Shown here: piece after piece, positions 11,402-23,235 of the stretch | Position numbering within the stretch: position 1 is the stretch's first letter | Layout of the letters: every line of letters begins with the position of its first letter | Origin: Mesaphorura yosii | Lineage: Eukaryota; Arthropoda; Collembola; Poduromorpha; Tullbergiidae | DNA: 64,000 nt | Reading direction: 5' to 3' | Assembly: GCA_009869945.1 (NCBI GenBank) | Contig: WIXG01000183.1 | Coordinates: 1 to 64,000 of the forward strand | Notes under the pieces: model-generated | Database searches by the model: none | What the model saw: the letters and a program-made list of their open reading frames with translations, nothing else | What the model was told of the DNA's origin: nothing | Translations under genes and position numbers: made by a program

Positions 11402-14400
11402 TTGCAATTTGGCAAGTTGAGTTCGGATGAAGAAGTCGTGTCACGGACCACGGATTTGCTTGCCGCTGGCACTGCAGCACTGATCACACGAGTTCTCTTC
11501 TTGGGACTAGCTGACGTCAGTACACACAAATTGAGACGACAGACTTTTATGATCGATTGTTACTTGTTTTCAGACTAATTTAACAATTTGGCGATCACAC
11601 AGTCGGGCTTGTGGTAGCGGAGTGGCAATCGATCCAAAGAAATACAAAGGCGAGTAAACAATTGGCAGCGGCGAATGCGGCGTTGATGTGTGTTGCACTT
11701 GTGAGGACTGGCAAAAGGAGCGCTCCAGTTGTGTCAGTACAGGTTTTATAGATGAACAGCTTCAGCTTCACAGGAGTGAGCGCAGTTAAAGGCAGTTATA
11801 GTTAGTGAGTTACCTAAAGTCGATTGCCGATTCTGCTGCTGCGGTAGCTGAAGGTCATTAGTTCAAACGGCTCGTTAACCCTTCTACTGTTACTGCCAGC
11901 TGAGCTGCCAGTCTGACGGTTTCTAGAAGTAATCACTTTTGAGACACCTTCGAACACGAATGCGAGAGTGAAGAGTGGCAGGTTCTTGAACGATTTTCAA
12001 AATTCGCCTAGCGTTGTGATAAGATGGGGCTTCTGTGATTTTGGCACGGGTCCACAACGAGACGAATGTGTATTCCAATCCCGAGATACATACGAACATT
12101 AAAAAAAATGTACACAATTAGCGTTAGCATTCAAAATTCGCATGCCAAATGCCACACACTCAGAAATTCACGTTCAATGTCAAGCCGTGGGATTGAGATT
12201 GAGACGCCGGGCGGCTAGGCGGGTGAAAACTACAAATTTCTGCGTAATCTGCGTTTACCTTCACAATAAATTTTACTCAGACCGTGACCATGACTCAGAA
12301 TTAATTTCCAGAGGCAGAGTTCACAATTTCACCGTCACCGCCAGTCACCGTCACTAAAAACACAGGCACTGCAGAAACGCTAACGCCAAATGTAGTTCAT
12401 CGCGTCGTAGATTTGCATGAGTTTTGATGTTGACGTACATTGCGATTTGCGAGTGATGCATGAGCCGAATACGAAACCAGCTCAGGGTGTCCTATGTCTA
12501 TCCCTGACCTTTCAACTCTGTTCTCTTCCACTCATGGCACGGTGCTGGACTCTCTGCACGTCATTTGCGAGCGGCCACTACGAAAGTACGCGAGGACTGT
12601 GAATAACTGGCTGAGGTTCTCATGACTGACATCCTCATTCACGCCACGCCACTGAATTGCGCCTCGCCGTCGTATTGCAGAATCGCTGTTGTGTTTTTTC
12701 AAGAAAGGAAAATTACGCTTCACAAGTCCACATTGGCGATTGCCACATTGTTGTAAATTCTTGAAGACTTTAAAGGTTACTATTTTGCAACACATGCATT
12801 GTTGTAAACTGGCTGAAGCCGTAACTCTTAATTCGTCGTCGCTGACGGTGGGTTGTAGTCGATTAAGATAATTGCATCATCTGCTCTCTCATTCCTTCAG
12901 TTCAGGTTGAGGAAAAGGTAAATGTTTCTCACTATGCTCGTCCACTCACTCACTCCACTGTCAACAATGAACGCACACGCACGCGTACGCGTACGGGTAC
13001 AGTTGTAGTCTGTAACTAGTGGCAGAAGCAGAACTGACCACTGAGGACTTTGAAAGTACTGCGAATTGCAAAAATGAAAACAATCGCAAAGCCGACATGC
13101 ACCCTGCACCTTAACGTTAAACTGAATCGACACACTGCCCAGGCATGATGGTCCGTATCTCGCGAATGGCTCGCACATGGGTGACGAGCATTTGATGCAG
13201 TGCAGTAAACAGTAAACACTTCATGTGACTGTAGCTGCCGATAAGGTACGGAGATAGTTTTCCTTATCTCTGTATACGGTGCATCAGTAAAAGAATATCT
13301 GTATTAACAGATTACCCGCAAATTGAGTCAAGTCAACAGTCAGCGGCGTCGGCGGCATCGTGGCCAGTGTGACTCAAGCCCGATAATGAAAACGAGAAAT
13401 GTAACCTTTATGCCCTTAAATGAGTGCTGTATTGGTATGAATTTATGGTCTATATCAGCCATTGCCACTGTCTTCCTGCTATTCTATTTGCCATCCCAAA
13501 TTAGACATACGAGTATTACTACGAGTATTACGGCAACTGCAATGCAGAAGAGTAGAGAATCAAGATGCTTACGTACAATAGCGTGTTATCCACTTTGCTT
13601 TGGCTTTGCTGAGGCAGGCTGAGAATGACTAAAGCGTCCCTTCTACTTGTGGCTTGTGTTGAGAGTCGCGTCTCGTGTCTGTCCAGTCACTTTTGAAAAC
13701 AGGGCAAGATGCTTAAAATAAACTGACCATTAACCGGTTGGGGCACGAGTCAGCGCAGTTGCGGTTGCAGTGCTTTTCGGAAGATTGTCAGGCTGAAACT
13801 GAATGAAGTTTGCTTCCAAGAACGGTCATAATAAACGTGAGATGGAGAACCAGAACTCAGAGCACTCGATTTATATCCTGAACTGGCTGAACCACTGCGA
13901 AAGCAAACACGAATGGAGCCGATGTGATAACTGAGCACCACTGCACTTGGCACGGCACGGCAATCGCGGACGAATGACGTGAGTCGAGTCGATAGCACAG
14001 AAAATTGATTCACGAGCTCGCAATGCGATTGTAATGAGTTGAAGGTATTCACAACCGTGCCTGGTCTATTATTACGCACAAACGAGTGCAGTCTGTGTAA
14101 ATCGGGCGATGGATTCTATTAATGGCAGCAAAGAATTAAGTTATGATAATGAGCCAAGTAACGTAGAAGTATGCAATTGCCCCCACAACTCTTACATTGC
14201 TGCTTCTGCTTCTGCCCCGCAATTCCGAAACCGTAAGATTGATCTCACAAAGTTTTCATGCACTTGAACACAAGATCAAGATTTCTGCGTTCTACGTTTT
14301 GCTTTGCACTCGCGACGAAGAGTCAAGTGAGGACGGGAAATGTTGGCGCATTTTCAACGGGCCGAGATTGGCTGGAGAAAGTGGTGTGACCAGCCACTGC

Positions 14401-15728
14401 TTTTGCCTGCATCAGAGAAGAACTACGAGCTAGCGAAAAGCTAAAACCTATAAACATTCACTCATTCCATACAAAAGAGAATGTATTTAGTGTTTGGGGA
14501 AATTCGTGCTTTGCCAATTCTTCCCAAGGAAATTCCATTCGGTCTGCGTCGGCATCGGAGCCTGTGCTATAGTGCAGAAATAGTGTGCAAATCCGAAGGA
14601 ACAGCGCGGTGTGGAGCATCTCGCCATGAACAAGCTAGCCGATATTTTGGCTTGCCGGTTTGCCCAAGCTGAATTTAGCTAGCGAGAAGCATGGCATTGG
14701 CGGCGCAGCGGTACATGGCTAGAGTCCAGGGCCTATTCTCTCTGTTCTCCTAGTTCTACGTCCTAGTACGTAATGAGCACAAGAACGAGATCAATATACG
14801 TAAGAGCGGTGGAAAACTGGGAATGCGAATGAGAATAGCGAATACGCGAATACGGTTGCGTGAACAACGAAAACGGGAGGTGTGTACTCTGACGTACAAG
14901 CAGAAGGCCGAAGGTGAGACTGCGACGCGGATTTGTTAACCTCTCGGAAGCCGAGGCTAGTTTAAGACTCATAACTGATTTACTCTTAACTTTAAAGTGC
15001 TGAAAGAGAAAATTGTGTATAAATCGAGCTCAATGTCATCTCTTTTCAGAGCACAGAAGACGCAGACACACCGCCACAAGAGCCCAATCGCGTCGCAGAC
15101 GATTCGCATTCGCAAGCGATTCATATGAACAGCTTATTTTGCTTTGCTAAGTTGGGAAACCATATTTTTTTAAAGATAATTTTATGTATTATTGCATGGT
15201 GTCACTTTGCAAATGTAAAAAGATAACACACAATGCATCTGTTGTCTGAATTTTAGATTTGATTTGAGTTCGTGTCCTTTAAGTTTTGTTTACTCTGATC
15301 CAGCACACTTGCAGCTCTAACTAGCATAATCAGCATAGTAATGAATTGTACGCATTCATAAAAAATAAACAGTTGGCAATAAATACGTCACTGGAAGTAT
15401 AGAACCACCGGAGCACATCTTCAGACGTATAAAACACCGGGATAATTATAACTTGATATTTTCACTGCAAGGTTATAACTGCCATTTTAATTTGGCAGGT
15501 CGCCAATCAAATCAAATTCAATGGCAGGTTGGTGAGCACTGCTTTTATCTGAACGAAGTTGAACAAAGGAGATCCGAACTAAAAAGACGCGGCTGATGCA
15601 GTTCGAGAGTCGTGTTTGAGGATTCATTCGTGTACGTTACGAAAAGAGCAAGTGAAAACTACAGCGCAACCTAAGGCAATAATCAAAACCAAATAATTGT
15701 CATAATCACTGGCAATATTCAAGCTGTC
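11402..15728. other. Gene-poor intergenic stretch
   Basis: Upstream of the BCAT start and therefore likely to contain its promoter and 5' UTR, but I could not pin a TATA box or start site. ORFs are short, overlap on both strands and match nothing I recognise. Short CGTACG-rich palindromic runs occur near 12980-12996. Confidence 0.6.
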
Positions 15729-16354
15729 ATGCACCTCTCAGTGACAAAACTGAGTCCAGACATGTCTCGCCTCGCTGTCGATGTGAATTCAGAACTGCTC
15801 GAGGGAATTGTTCGCCTCTTGAACCTGTACCTGCGCTTCAGGAGCTTGTGGTTAACTTAGAGCCCGTGCCTACGCCTTTGTCCGCGACTGGCCGTGATAT
15901 GGACTTGAGCCCCCTACTAGGCTTCGCGTTTGGCTTGAGGGAGCTCTCTCATTTGGAAATCAACAACTTCTCCCGGGCGTGGACCGACGGAGGAAAAATG
16001 GCGGCCACCCTCGCCCGATGGAACCTCGATAAAGTTCACCGCCACCTGCATCCGCATCTACGCTGAAGATGCTCACAATTCGAGGCGCCAAGTTCAAGCA
16101 GAGCCCGTGGTCAGCGTTCCCGCCGCCGTCGGATCGGAACCCGAATTGAATCTTGTAAACCTCATGGCGCTGCTTCCAGAACAAGGGGATCTGGTACTAC
16201 GAATCGATGCTGGGTTGCTCCGGACTTCGGTGGGGCCAAGGGCCCAGAAGTCGTACGGAGAGCTGGACGAGGAACTGCACGCGATCGAGAAGCCGGGGGT
16301 CAGGAATCATCTCGTTTTATTAGTCTTTGTACTAGACATTATTGATATTGATTG
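15729..16354 (+). other. GC-rich ORF island, possible decayed gene or retrocopy
   Basis: A stretch clearly richer in G and C than its surroundings. It contains overlapping plus-strand ORFs in different frames: from ATG 15729 (MHLSVTKLSPDMSRLAVDV..., stopping near 15860), 15848-16066 and 16107-16355. The last ends with SYGELDEELHAIEKPG, vaguely like the acidic C-terminal tails of ALY/REF-type RNA export proteins, but no RNA-recognition motif is visible. AT-rich sequence resembling a 3' UTR begins at once after 16355. I cannot assign a function. It may be a frameshifted pseudogene, a CpG-rich regulatory island, or exons of a gene I do not recognise. Confidence 0.3.
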
Positions 16355-17716
16355 ATTTCATATTTTTTACTTGTAAAATTATAAAAATGAGTCATTAGAG
16401 CTTGTTGTAATGAACGACTTGAGCAAATTTCCCGTAAAACCAAGTGTTAATTCAGCAAGTGCTTTTAAAATCAAAGACATAAATACAAATAACGATACAT
16501 ATGCAGTGGCACATGCGTTGGAGGTATGTTAATAAATACTTGAAAGGCTTCGTCGCATTGTTGCTGTTCTAAACAAATGCTTAAGTGGCTGTGGTGGTCT
16601 TGATGTCGGGTCCGAACATCTGGATGCCTGACCGTAATTTGCTTTGCCTGGATTTCCCAAAACTCAAGTTTTCCTACTCGAATTGGAATTCTCAAATTGC
16701 TCGACTGAATGTCTATGACACAACAGAGTTCGCATGGTTCATTCTTATGTCAGAGTACGCGTGAGCAATGACGCTTGAGTGTCTCTTAAGAAATTAAAGT
16801 CAAACAAAAACAGAAGTAAGTCACAAATCGCTCAGATTCGTGGTAATCGCATTAACATTTTTCATTTTTCGTTGGGCACGTCGACAACATGATGAAGAAG
16901 AGTGAATGACGATTGACACGATATACACCTTGAATTTCCTGGTTATTACAAACGAACGCGTGTTTGGCCCAGATACGGATGACTCTGACTTTCAAATTGA
17001 ATTGCATTGAATGCGAAGCCGCATTAATGGATTAATGGTGCAACAACCACGCTGCTGGTGTTGTTGCCATTGTGTAAGCGTGAGCGTAAACAGGTTATAA
17101 GATATTGCGAGGCCAGGCCCATGTTGCTGCGTCTTATCGAACAATCTCATGATCATTATCACACCTTGCACAATATTCAGGTTCCTGATTTACTGCCGCA
17201 CTCATAAGCCACAATTGGCAATAATCTGCATTTCCTAACGGATGAATTAGTAATTGTGACAAATTACAAGCGTGGAAACTGTTTTCAAATCAAGAATAAT
17301 GGACTTACTCCGATTGGACGAAGGAAAAACAAAAAAAATGGAAAAGAAAACCCAATAAAACATAATATCGAATTTGCTGGATTTCCACGCCAAATTATTG
17401 TTGGCAGGCCAACAGTATTGTTCATTATGGAGATAAATTAAGGTCTCAAGAGTCGTGAGAAGATAGAACAGCGAATCGAGCTGAATGGAGTTGCGAAAAA
17501 TGCGAATTTCAACTCTCAAGTTGTGGAGTTGCCAGCAAGAAACTTGTTCGCTTGCTAGCGCCAGCTGTGCAAACGGTACAAACATACAAGCCCATTCGAA
17601 CCCTACGCGAGAAGAGGGCAGAATTCAATTTGGTGTATGGCTTGTTCTGATTGAAAAAGTTGGAATTTACAATTTCTCCGGAATTTTGCAATAGTAAGGT
17701 TGAGACTCCAACCAAG
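16355..17716. other. Intergenic stretch before the small mitochondrial gene
   Basis: AT-rich, with only short chance ORFs. The last few hundred bases should contain the promoter and 5' UTR of the gene that starts at 17717; no clear core element was found. Confidence 0.5.
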
Positions 17717-18293
17717 ATGAACGTCCGGCCGATTGTTGCACAAGCCACTGGCTTGTTGCGTGCTAGTAAACGAAATATACTGGCTACGAATGGTAAGTTT
17801 ATTAAATTTTCGATCCTTTTTTAGTAATTCATGACTCGACCATTAACAATCGCCAGTTGGCGTTTGGTAGTGGTGGTTCCTATTTATTTTGACCAGCTTT
17901 CCCTAATTGTTGTTATTTTATTGCAGTTGTGGGTATAAGAAACAGCTCTGCCTACAAGGCTCCAGCCACTCACAAGCCTGCACATTATAACGAATTGCCA
18001 CTACCACAGGGCTCTTGGCAAACCCACTACGACACCCAACAAAAGAAGTACACTCTGCATCTGATTGGTGGGATAGCATTCTTTCTGGGAACCGTAACGT
18101 TTGTAAGTTGTCAGTAATTTTAGTCCTAGTCGCTTAAGTAAAACTGAGAAATTTCATTCTGCAGCAGCACATAGCTTCGAGCCATATCCTACTCACGAAT
18201 TTAATGCTTTGTTTGGAATTCTAGATTAAAGCAAGTGGAATAATCTTCTTCAACTTCTCACCACCTCCAATTCCTGAGGGTGGATTCAAGTAA
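17717..18293 (+). CDS. Deltamethrin-resistance (Deltameth_res) family small mitochondrial membrane protein, COX7-like
   Basis: Three exons, 17717-17792, 17927-18102 and 18225-18293, encode 106 aa with phases 1 and 0 at the joins. The N terminus (MNVRPIVAQATGLLRASKRN) is amphipathic, rich in Arg/Lys and free of acids, as in a mitochondrial targeting peptide. A conserved core follows (LPLPQGSWQTHY, then KYTLHL), then one hydrophobic segment (IGGIAFFLGTVTFIKASGII, about 73-92), then [15 protein letters not shown]. One membrane span followed by an aromatic-NxSP tail is the layout of arthropod Deltameth_res proteins and resembles the respiratory subunit COX7B. I infer a small inner-membrane accessory subunit; the family call is from memory of the pattern and moderately sure. 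The proper 5' and 3' splice signals and conserved frame make the gene itself secure. Confidence 0.78.
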
Positions 18294-18419
18294 AGTCCTT
18301 CAGCGTCGCAACTCCTACATCGAGCGGATTTAGAGATGATTCTTCGTTAGTTCTGTTATGTTCAGGTGTAAATCCAAATCATAAACATTATTGAACAAAA
18401 TGTAGTCAAATGTAATGGA

Positions 18420-18425
18420 AATAAA
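18420..18425 (+). terminator. Polyadenylation signal
   Basis: AATAAA 127 nt after the TAA at 18291-18293, the first good hexamer downstream of the small mitochondrial gene. Confidence 0.5.
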
Positions 18426-19080
18426 GTCATGCGAAACGAAACCGAAGTCGTAATTCGGTACTGTTTTATTTTTTCATAAAAGGAAGGCAGCAGGTAAGGC
18501 AAATTTTGTTTTGAAAACTGAGCAGCTAAGTCGATGGGATCAAATTGCACGCAAAGGCACCAAGCCTTAATTTTTTTTATAAATATTTATTTGATTTTTA
18601 TCAAGCACAGAATTTAATAGTAATATGTGTCAATCTACCAATCTAAGATGAATCTATTTGCTGCTTACATGCAGTATAGAACTTGTGCTACGTACAACCG
18701 AACATTGTTTCATATTTACAAAGTAGAAGACGCACTCCAGATTTTTGCAATTGTTGTCGTTCAGCAGTAGAACGACGTGTTGCGCGTTGTACGCTTAATT
18801 TCTAGTAATCAGCCAAAAATACTTGAATATCTTAACCTAAAAGGTGTAAGTCATTTGGTTTTTGAGGTTATTTGGAAAATATTTTTTCTTGATACCAGTC
18901 ATGAGAACTTGTATGAATATTTTGTATTATCGTAGATTTAGCACACACCGCAAAGAGACTTTTAGTCCCAAGGCATATGAAAATCACACCTAACTCTTAA
19001 ATTACAAGAAATAGTCATTCGGAAAACCTACTGCTGGATAAGTATCCAAAATACTACATTCTATTTTGGGTCAGATTGGA

Positions 19081-19204
19081 ATTAAGGGGGACCACAAAAT
19101 TCTAATCCCAGAGCACATGAGATTGCATGGGTTAGGTTCGTGTGCCAACACAACAAACCTAACGCTGTGCAATAGTGTTCACTGTGTGCACGGTCCCCCT
19201 TAAT
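19081..19204. mobile_element. Folded MITE-like element
   Basis: A perfect 13-bp terminal inverted repeat, attaagggggacc at 19081-19093 and ggtcccccttaat at 19192-19204, encloses a near-palindromic interior. Inner arms gttaggtt 19131-19138 and aacctaac 19156-19163 pair around a short loop, and gcac/attgc blocks between the arms also mirror each other. The whole 124 bp can fold into one hairpin. It has no coding capacity. This is the form of a foldback MITE that needs a transposase from elsewhere; a target-site duplication was not clear. Confidence 0.65.
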
Positions 19205-19725
19205 CCCAGTTCAACCTCTCTTCTGCACTCAATAGATTCAACCTACCGCGAACATCGAAAGTACAGTACAGAGCTCCGCCAAGACTCCACTATGCAAAAG
19301 TATGTCAAATTCGTAAATCGTTTGAGCTGATGGCGAGGCCACGTACGAATCTGATTCGGAACCTGAGTTAGGAATTTCTCCAAAGGCTAAAATGCAAATT
19401 ATTGCAGCATGTTATAAACTAAGGTACGATAAGGCGATACTTTGGAAGAAAAAAAACTGAGCAAAATACACCTTGCTAGAAAGCTCGAACGAATTCCCAA
19501 ACGTAAGTCAGTACTGTAAGAATTGTGTGACCAGCAGTTCGACTCTGAGAATCTCCGATTTACGGCACAGAATTCAGAAATTCAAGAAAAACCAAGAGGT
19601 CAAACTAGCTGAAAAATAGAATTCCTGAGGAGAATGGAACGCTTAAAACTACTACGAAATTGATTAGAGTAGTGTGATTCTGCCGGCCCTTTTTGTGTAT
19701 GACAAAAGTCGGATTCTGGATTTGC

Positions 19726-22700
19726 TTATTGTGACTCGGAAGTTGCCCTGCGTCTTCTGGTCGTTGGAAACTGTCTTAGCGGACCCACCCGATCTGCATT
19801 CAATGCGTTCATTATAAAAGTTAGTGGTCTGATTTCATGAAACAATTCTTTAGAATTCAAATTTACCTGGGAGCGAGCTTCCTCCGCCACCCGGAAGAGA
19901 AGCTCGTCGAAGCCTTGTGCTACTTGGCACTCCCCTTTCAGCGCTCTAAGAAACAAGGGAACGATACAACACGCTCCGCTTCTCGCTCAATCGTGTTAGG
20001 TCTTCTTACCACACGTTTGAAGTCTTCAAGGGTTTTGAAGTCTTCCAACACCTTTGTCATTTCAGGGCTCACTTTAACCTCACTGGCTTTGTCGTAGTAT
20101 TTCAAGAATGCCCAAAATTTTTCCAGCCCATATAACTCGCCGCCTTTGAAGTCCTTCAATGTTTCTGCTTCAAAGTCTTTGAACAAGTTGTCCCTGAATT
20201 TCGTCTCCAGCCCGTAGCTGTAGAACCGGAACAAGCACTCAAGCCCATATCTACAAATCAGTCAAAGACGGTGCTAAGTTGCTCAGTAATCAATGCCAAG
20301 TAAATATAGATTTTGTAAATCGTATTCTGAGCATCTTTACCTCCACCCCGAAGTCGCATCTTCCCAAGCGAGACTTTTGAACTCTTCATACATCTTTTGG
20401 TTGAAGTTCTCACGGAGGAAAAACGACCAGAAGCGGAATAATGTGTTCATTTCCTGAGATTGTCCGTTTCCAACGCGTCGGCGCTCTATTGTTCCCAAAC
20501 CACACATTTAACTTATAGTATTATATTAAATTATTGCAATTGACAGGGCTTGGATCCATGGTCGGCCTCGTACAAAAATCAAGGAGCTAACCTTTAAGGC
20601 AACGAGCATGATATTTTCGATAAACCTGTTGAACAAATCCGTTCTCTTGAAGCAGTCGATGAGATGGATGTTGGAATGAAGGTAATGACTGAGGAAGGCT
20701 GGATGAGAGACTTGCGTCGCTTGGACTCTCAGTTGTTGTCGTACTAAATAATAAATAATAAAGTGCATGGTAAATGATGGAGATAGCCACGGCGTATTTG
20801 AAAAATTAACATCATGAAGGTTAACTTTACCTACCTGACGCTTGTGGTTCTTGTGCGTTGATTGTGGTCGAGGATCCACCCGACGTGGTAGTCGCCACCT
20901 GTCGCGCTGTCATGAACGGGATAGAACCTCGTCGCACCATGTCGCTGGCCTCTCTTTGACCATTGTTTGTTTCCAGAGCGTAGCTAAAATAGGATAACAG
21001 GACCGTAAAAATTTGTCACAATAATAATAACATCATGGATATTGGCCATTCTGAAGCAATTCTTACATTTGATTGCGAAGGACTCATCGGCGTGTTTAAC
21101 GGGACTGGCGGAACACCATACGAGTTACCGCCAGCAGGATACGACCCATTTATCGGACGACTAAAACTGCTTGGTCTGAGATTGCTAAGGTTGACATGAG
21201 TGTACAATTGTTGCTCATAATCACGTAGACCTTCACTGATAACTTGAGCCGCTTCCTTTGTAATACCGCCCTTGTGAGGCAACAATCCGGCTGGATCGAA
21301 GTAATTCCCAGAATTTTGACTATTCGCAAAAGTTCGGGCACCGCTGTACTTTTGCGTTACGATCACCAGTTTATCGATTTCGCTGTCGCTCCACTCGTCG
21401 TCGTGGTCCGAGTCCTCACCCGCTCTGCAATAAAACAGATGCATCTTAATGCCGACACAGCTGTAATTTCATTACACGGAAAACTTGCAATGCAAAATTG
21501 GCAAAACTACGTACAAGCTGTATCTCGACACCCGTTTCCGACCATTCGAATTGTTCAAGTCCTCATCAAATTGAAACGCGAGTTCTACGTCAGGTAGCGG
21601 GCTGTTAATTTGTCGTTCGCTTGACCCGGACTTGTTTCTTCCACGGCCACTACTTCGGGATCTCCAGTTGGCCTCCTCGCTCCCAGACTGGTTGAAGTTG
21701 AATGCACCAACAAAGTCACCGACTGCAGGCAAAACCAAAACAAATTTTCTTCGTTCCATTCGTTCTAAGTTGTGGCTTAAAATCCAGAAACACTCACCAT
21801 GTCTAAGCGGTGGAGGAGATCTCTTATCACCCTTGTAGCCAGTCTTACCAGACAGTCCATTCGTCGTGCCCGCCGCAGTACTCTTCGGCACGAATTCAGG
21901 TACATCCGGGTTGAGATTGAGCGATTCGCCGTTCTTCTTCGGCAGGTTGGCACTGTCAGCCGGTGACTCTTGACCTTTTGATTGAATTGGCGGCGGTGGC
22001 GAAATCGGCGTAGTCACTGCTGACTCGGAGATTAACCACTTCGTAGGATTTTCAAATGGTCGAACACTTCGTTTGTCCTCCTTCACCACAAGCTTGGTTG
22101 ACTGTTGTATGGCTGATAGAATGAAGTCAAGGTCCATGCTCATGTTTTGCACTCGACGGAAGTTGGCAATGACTTCGATTGGGACGTATCCATCGGAGTC
22201 CATGTTTCGTCTCAAGTAGACGTCTTTCGCAAGATTCTCGTCACTGAAGTAGTATTCACTGAAAAATAAAGCATTTAGATTTGGAATTTTGATGGGTGAT
22301 GACGACATACTAGCAAAACGTTTATGTGACTAGTCAAAACTTACATTTGAAGCTTCATGACTTCCTTCAGCGCCAAGTTTCCGGCTCCCTCCGGAATAAA
22401 CAGCGTCGACGCAGGTTCCGGAATGGGCGGTGGGCTGAATGGACTTAATGGCGCTGGATAGAACCCATTTCCATACCCGAGCACAAAGTCTGGAGTCATT
22501 GGAGGTCCTCCATATTTCGGCACATACGATTTCCCTCGTGGCGACTTCCCATGTCCTCGATAATTGGAACTCGTGCTATCTGCATAATCAACCACGAAAC
22601 ACACATTAGCATACATGCAAACTCGTTATGAGGAGAATAACACAAGTGCTCAAATCGTAAATACGAACCTGAATTTGAAGATTTCTTGTCCGGATGCTCA

Positions 22701-23235
22701 ACCTTTGAGTCTGTCGCGCTCTTAGCGTCAGGGTCAGGTGGTGACGATGTTGAGGGATCGCCACCTGAAAGCAAGGTCAACGTTAATAATTGATTAAATC
22801 TAATTTCAGTAAAAACCAAAAGTCGACAAATGTAATGCTCTTACTGCGTTTAGTATCACTCGTCGGCGTCTCATCCTTCGGTTTGTGCGAAGAGTCGTTC
22901 TTGTCCCCTTCATCGCTTGAGAATTCACTGGTCGTTGTGTCCGAGCTGCTCTGCCTGCTTCCGCTCGAGCAAGAAAACGACGCTTGCTGATGCTCGCTTG
23001 CGATATTCGTCTCAGGTTGCGACTGCAGTGAGTCTAAATCTTTGGGGTCATTCCCATTGCTATCCTTATCTTGATTCAAATTTAAGTTGACCATCTTCGT
23101 TTCAACAGTCTTGCCCGTGTGATTCGCGTCAGCGATATTTTTCGCCAAATCGTTCTCAGCGCCAGTCGCCAAGTTATCGTTGTCAATCTTGTTGGCAGTC
23201 TTGGTCTGATCCGCTTCGTTTACTTGTGCGTCCAT
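19726..23235 (-). CDS. LARP1: La-related protein 1
   Basis: RNA-binding regulator that binds the cap and 5' TOP tract of ribosomal-protein mRNAs and links mTORC1 to translation. Twelve exons on the minus strand: 22845-23235, 22669-22764, 22345-22579, 21798-22258, 21515-21722, 21067-21424, 20835-20983, 20592-20743, 20341-20485, 20010-20250, 19867-19945, 19726-19793; 2583 bp, 860 aa, all phases consistent. The N-terminal 130 residues are a low-complexity acidic/Ser/Asn tail. A proline-rich stretch precedes the La motif (about 238-320; [32 protein letters not shown]). An acidic linker ([11 protein letters not shown]...) and RFYPV...HVGWILD follow. Three DM15 repeats close the protein (about 654-790; [57 protein letters not shown]). 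Residues for cap binding lie in the DM15 region. It is somewhat shorter than human LARP1 (about 1000-1100 aa). The extreme C-terminal two exons (ending [12 protein letters not shown]) are inferred from splice sites and phase only. Confidence 0.95.

Larger units (their letters stand above)
18294..19725. other. Intergenic region between convergent genes
   Basis: AT-rich 3' flanks of the small mitochondrial gene and LARP1. It contains the polyadenylation signal at 18420-18425 and the folded inverted repeat at 19081-19204, and otherwise nothing I can support. Confidence 0.65.
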
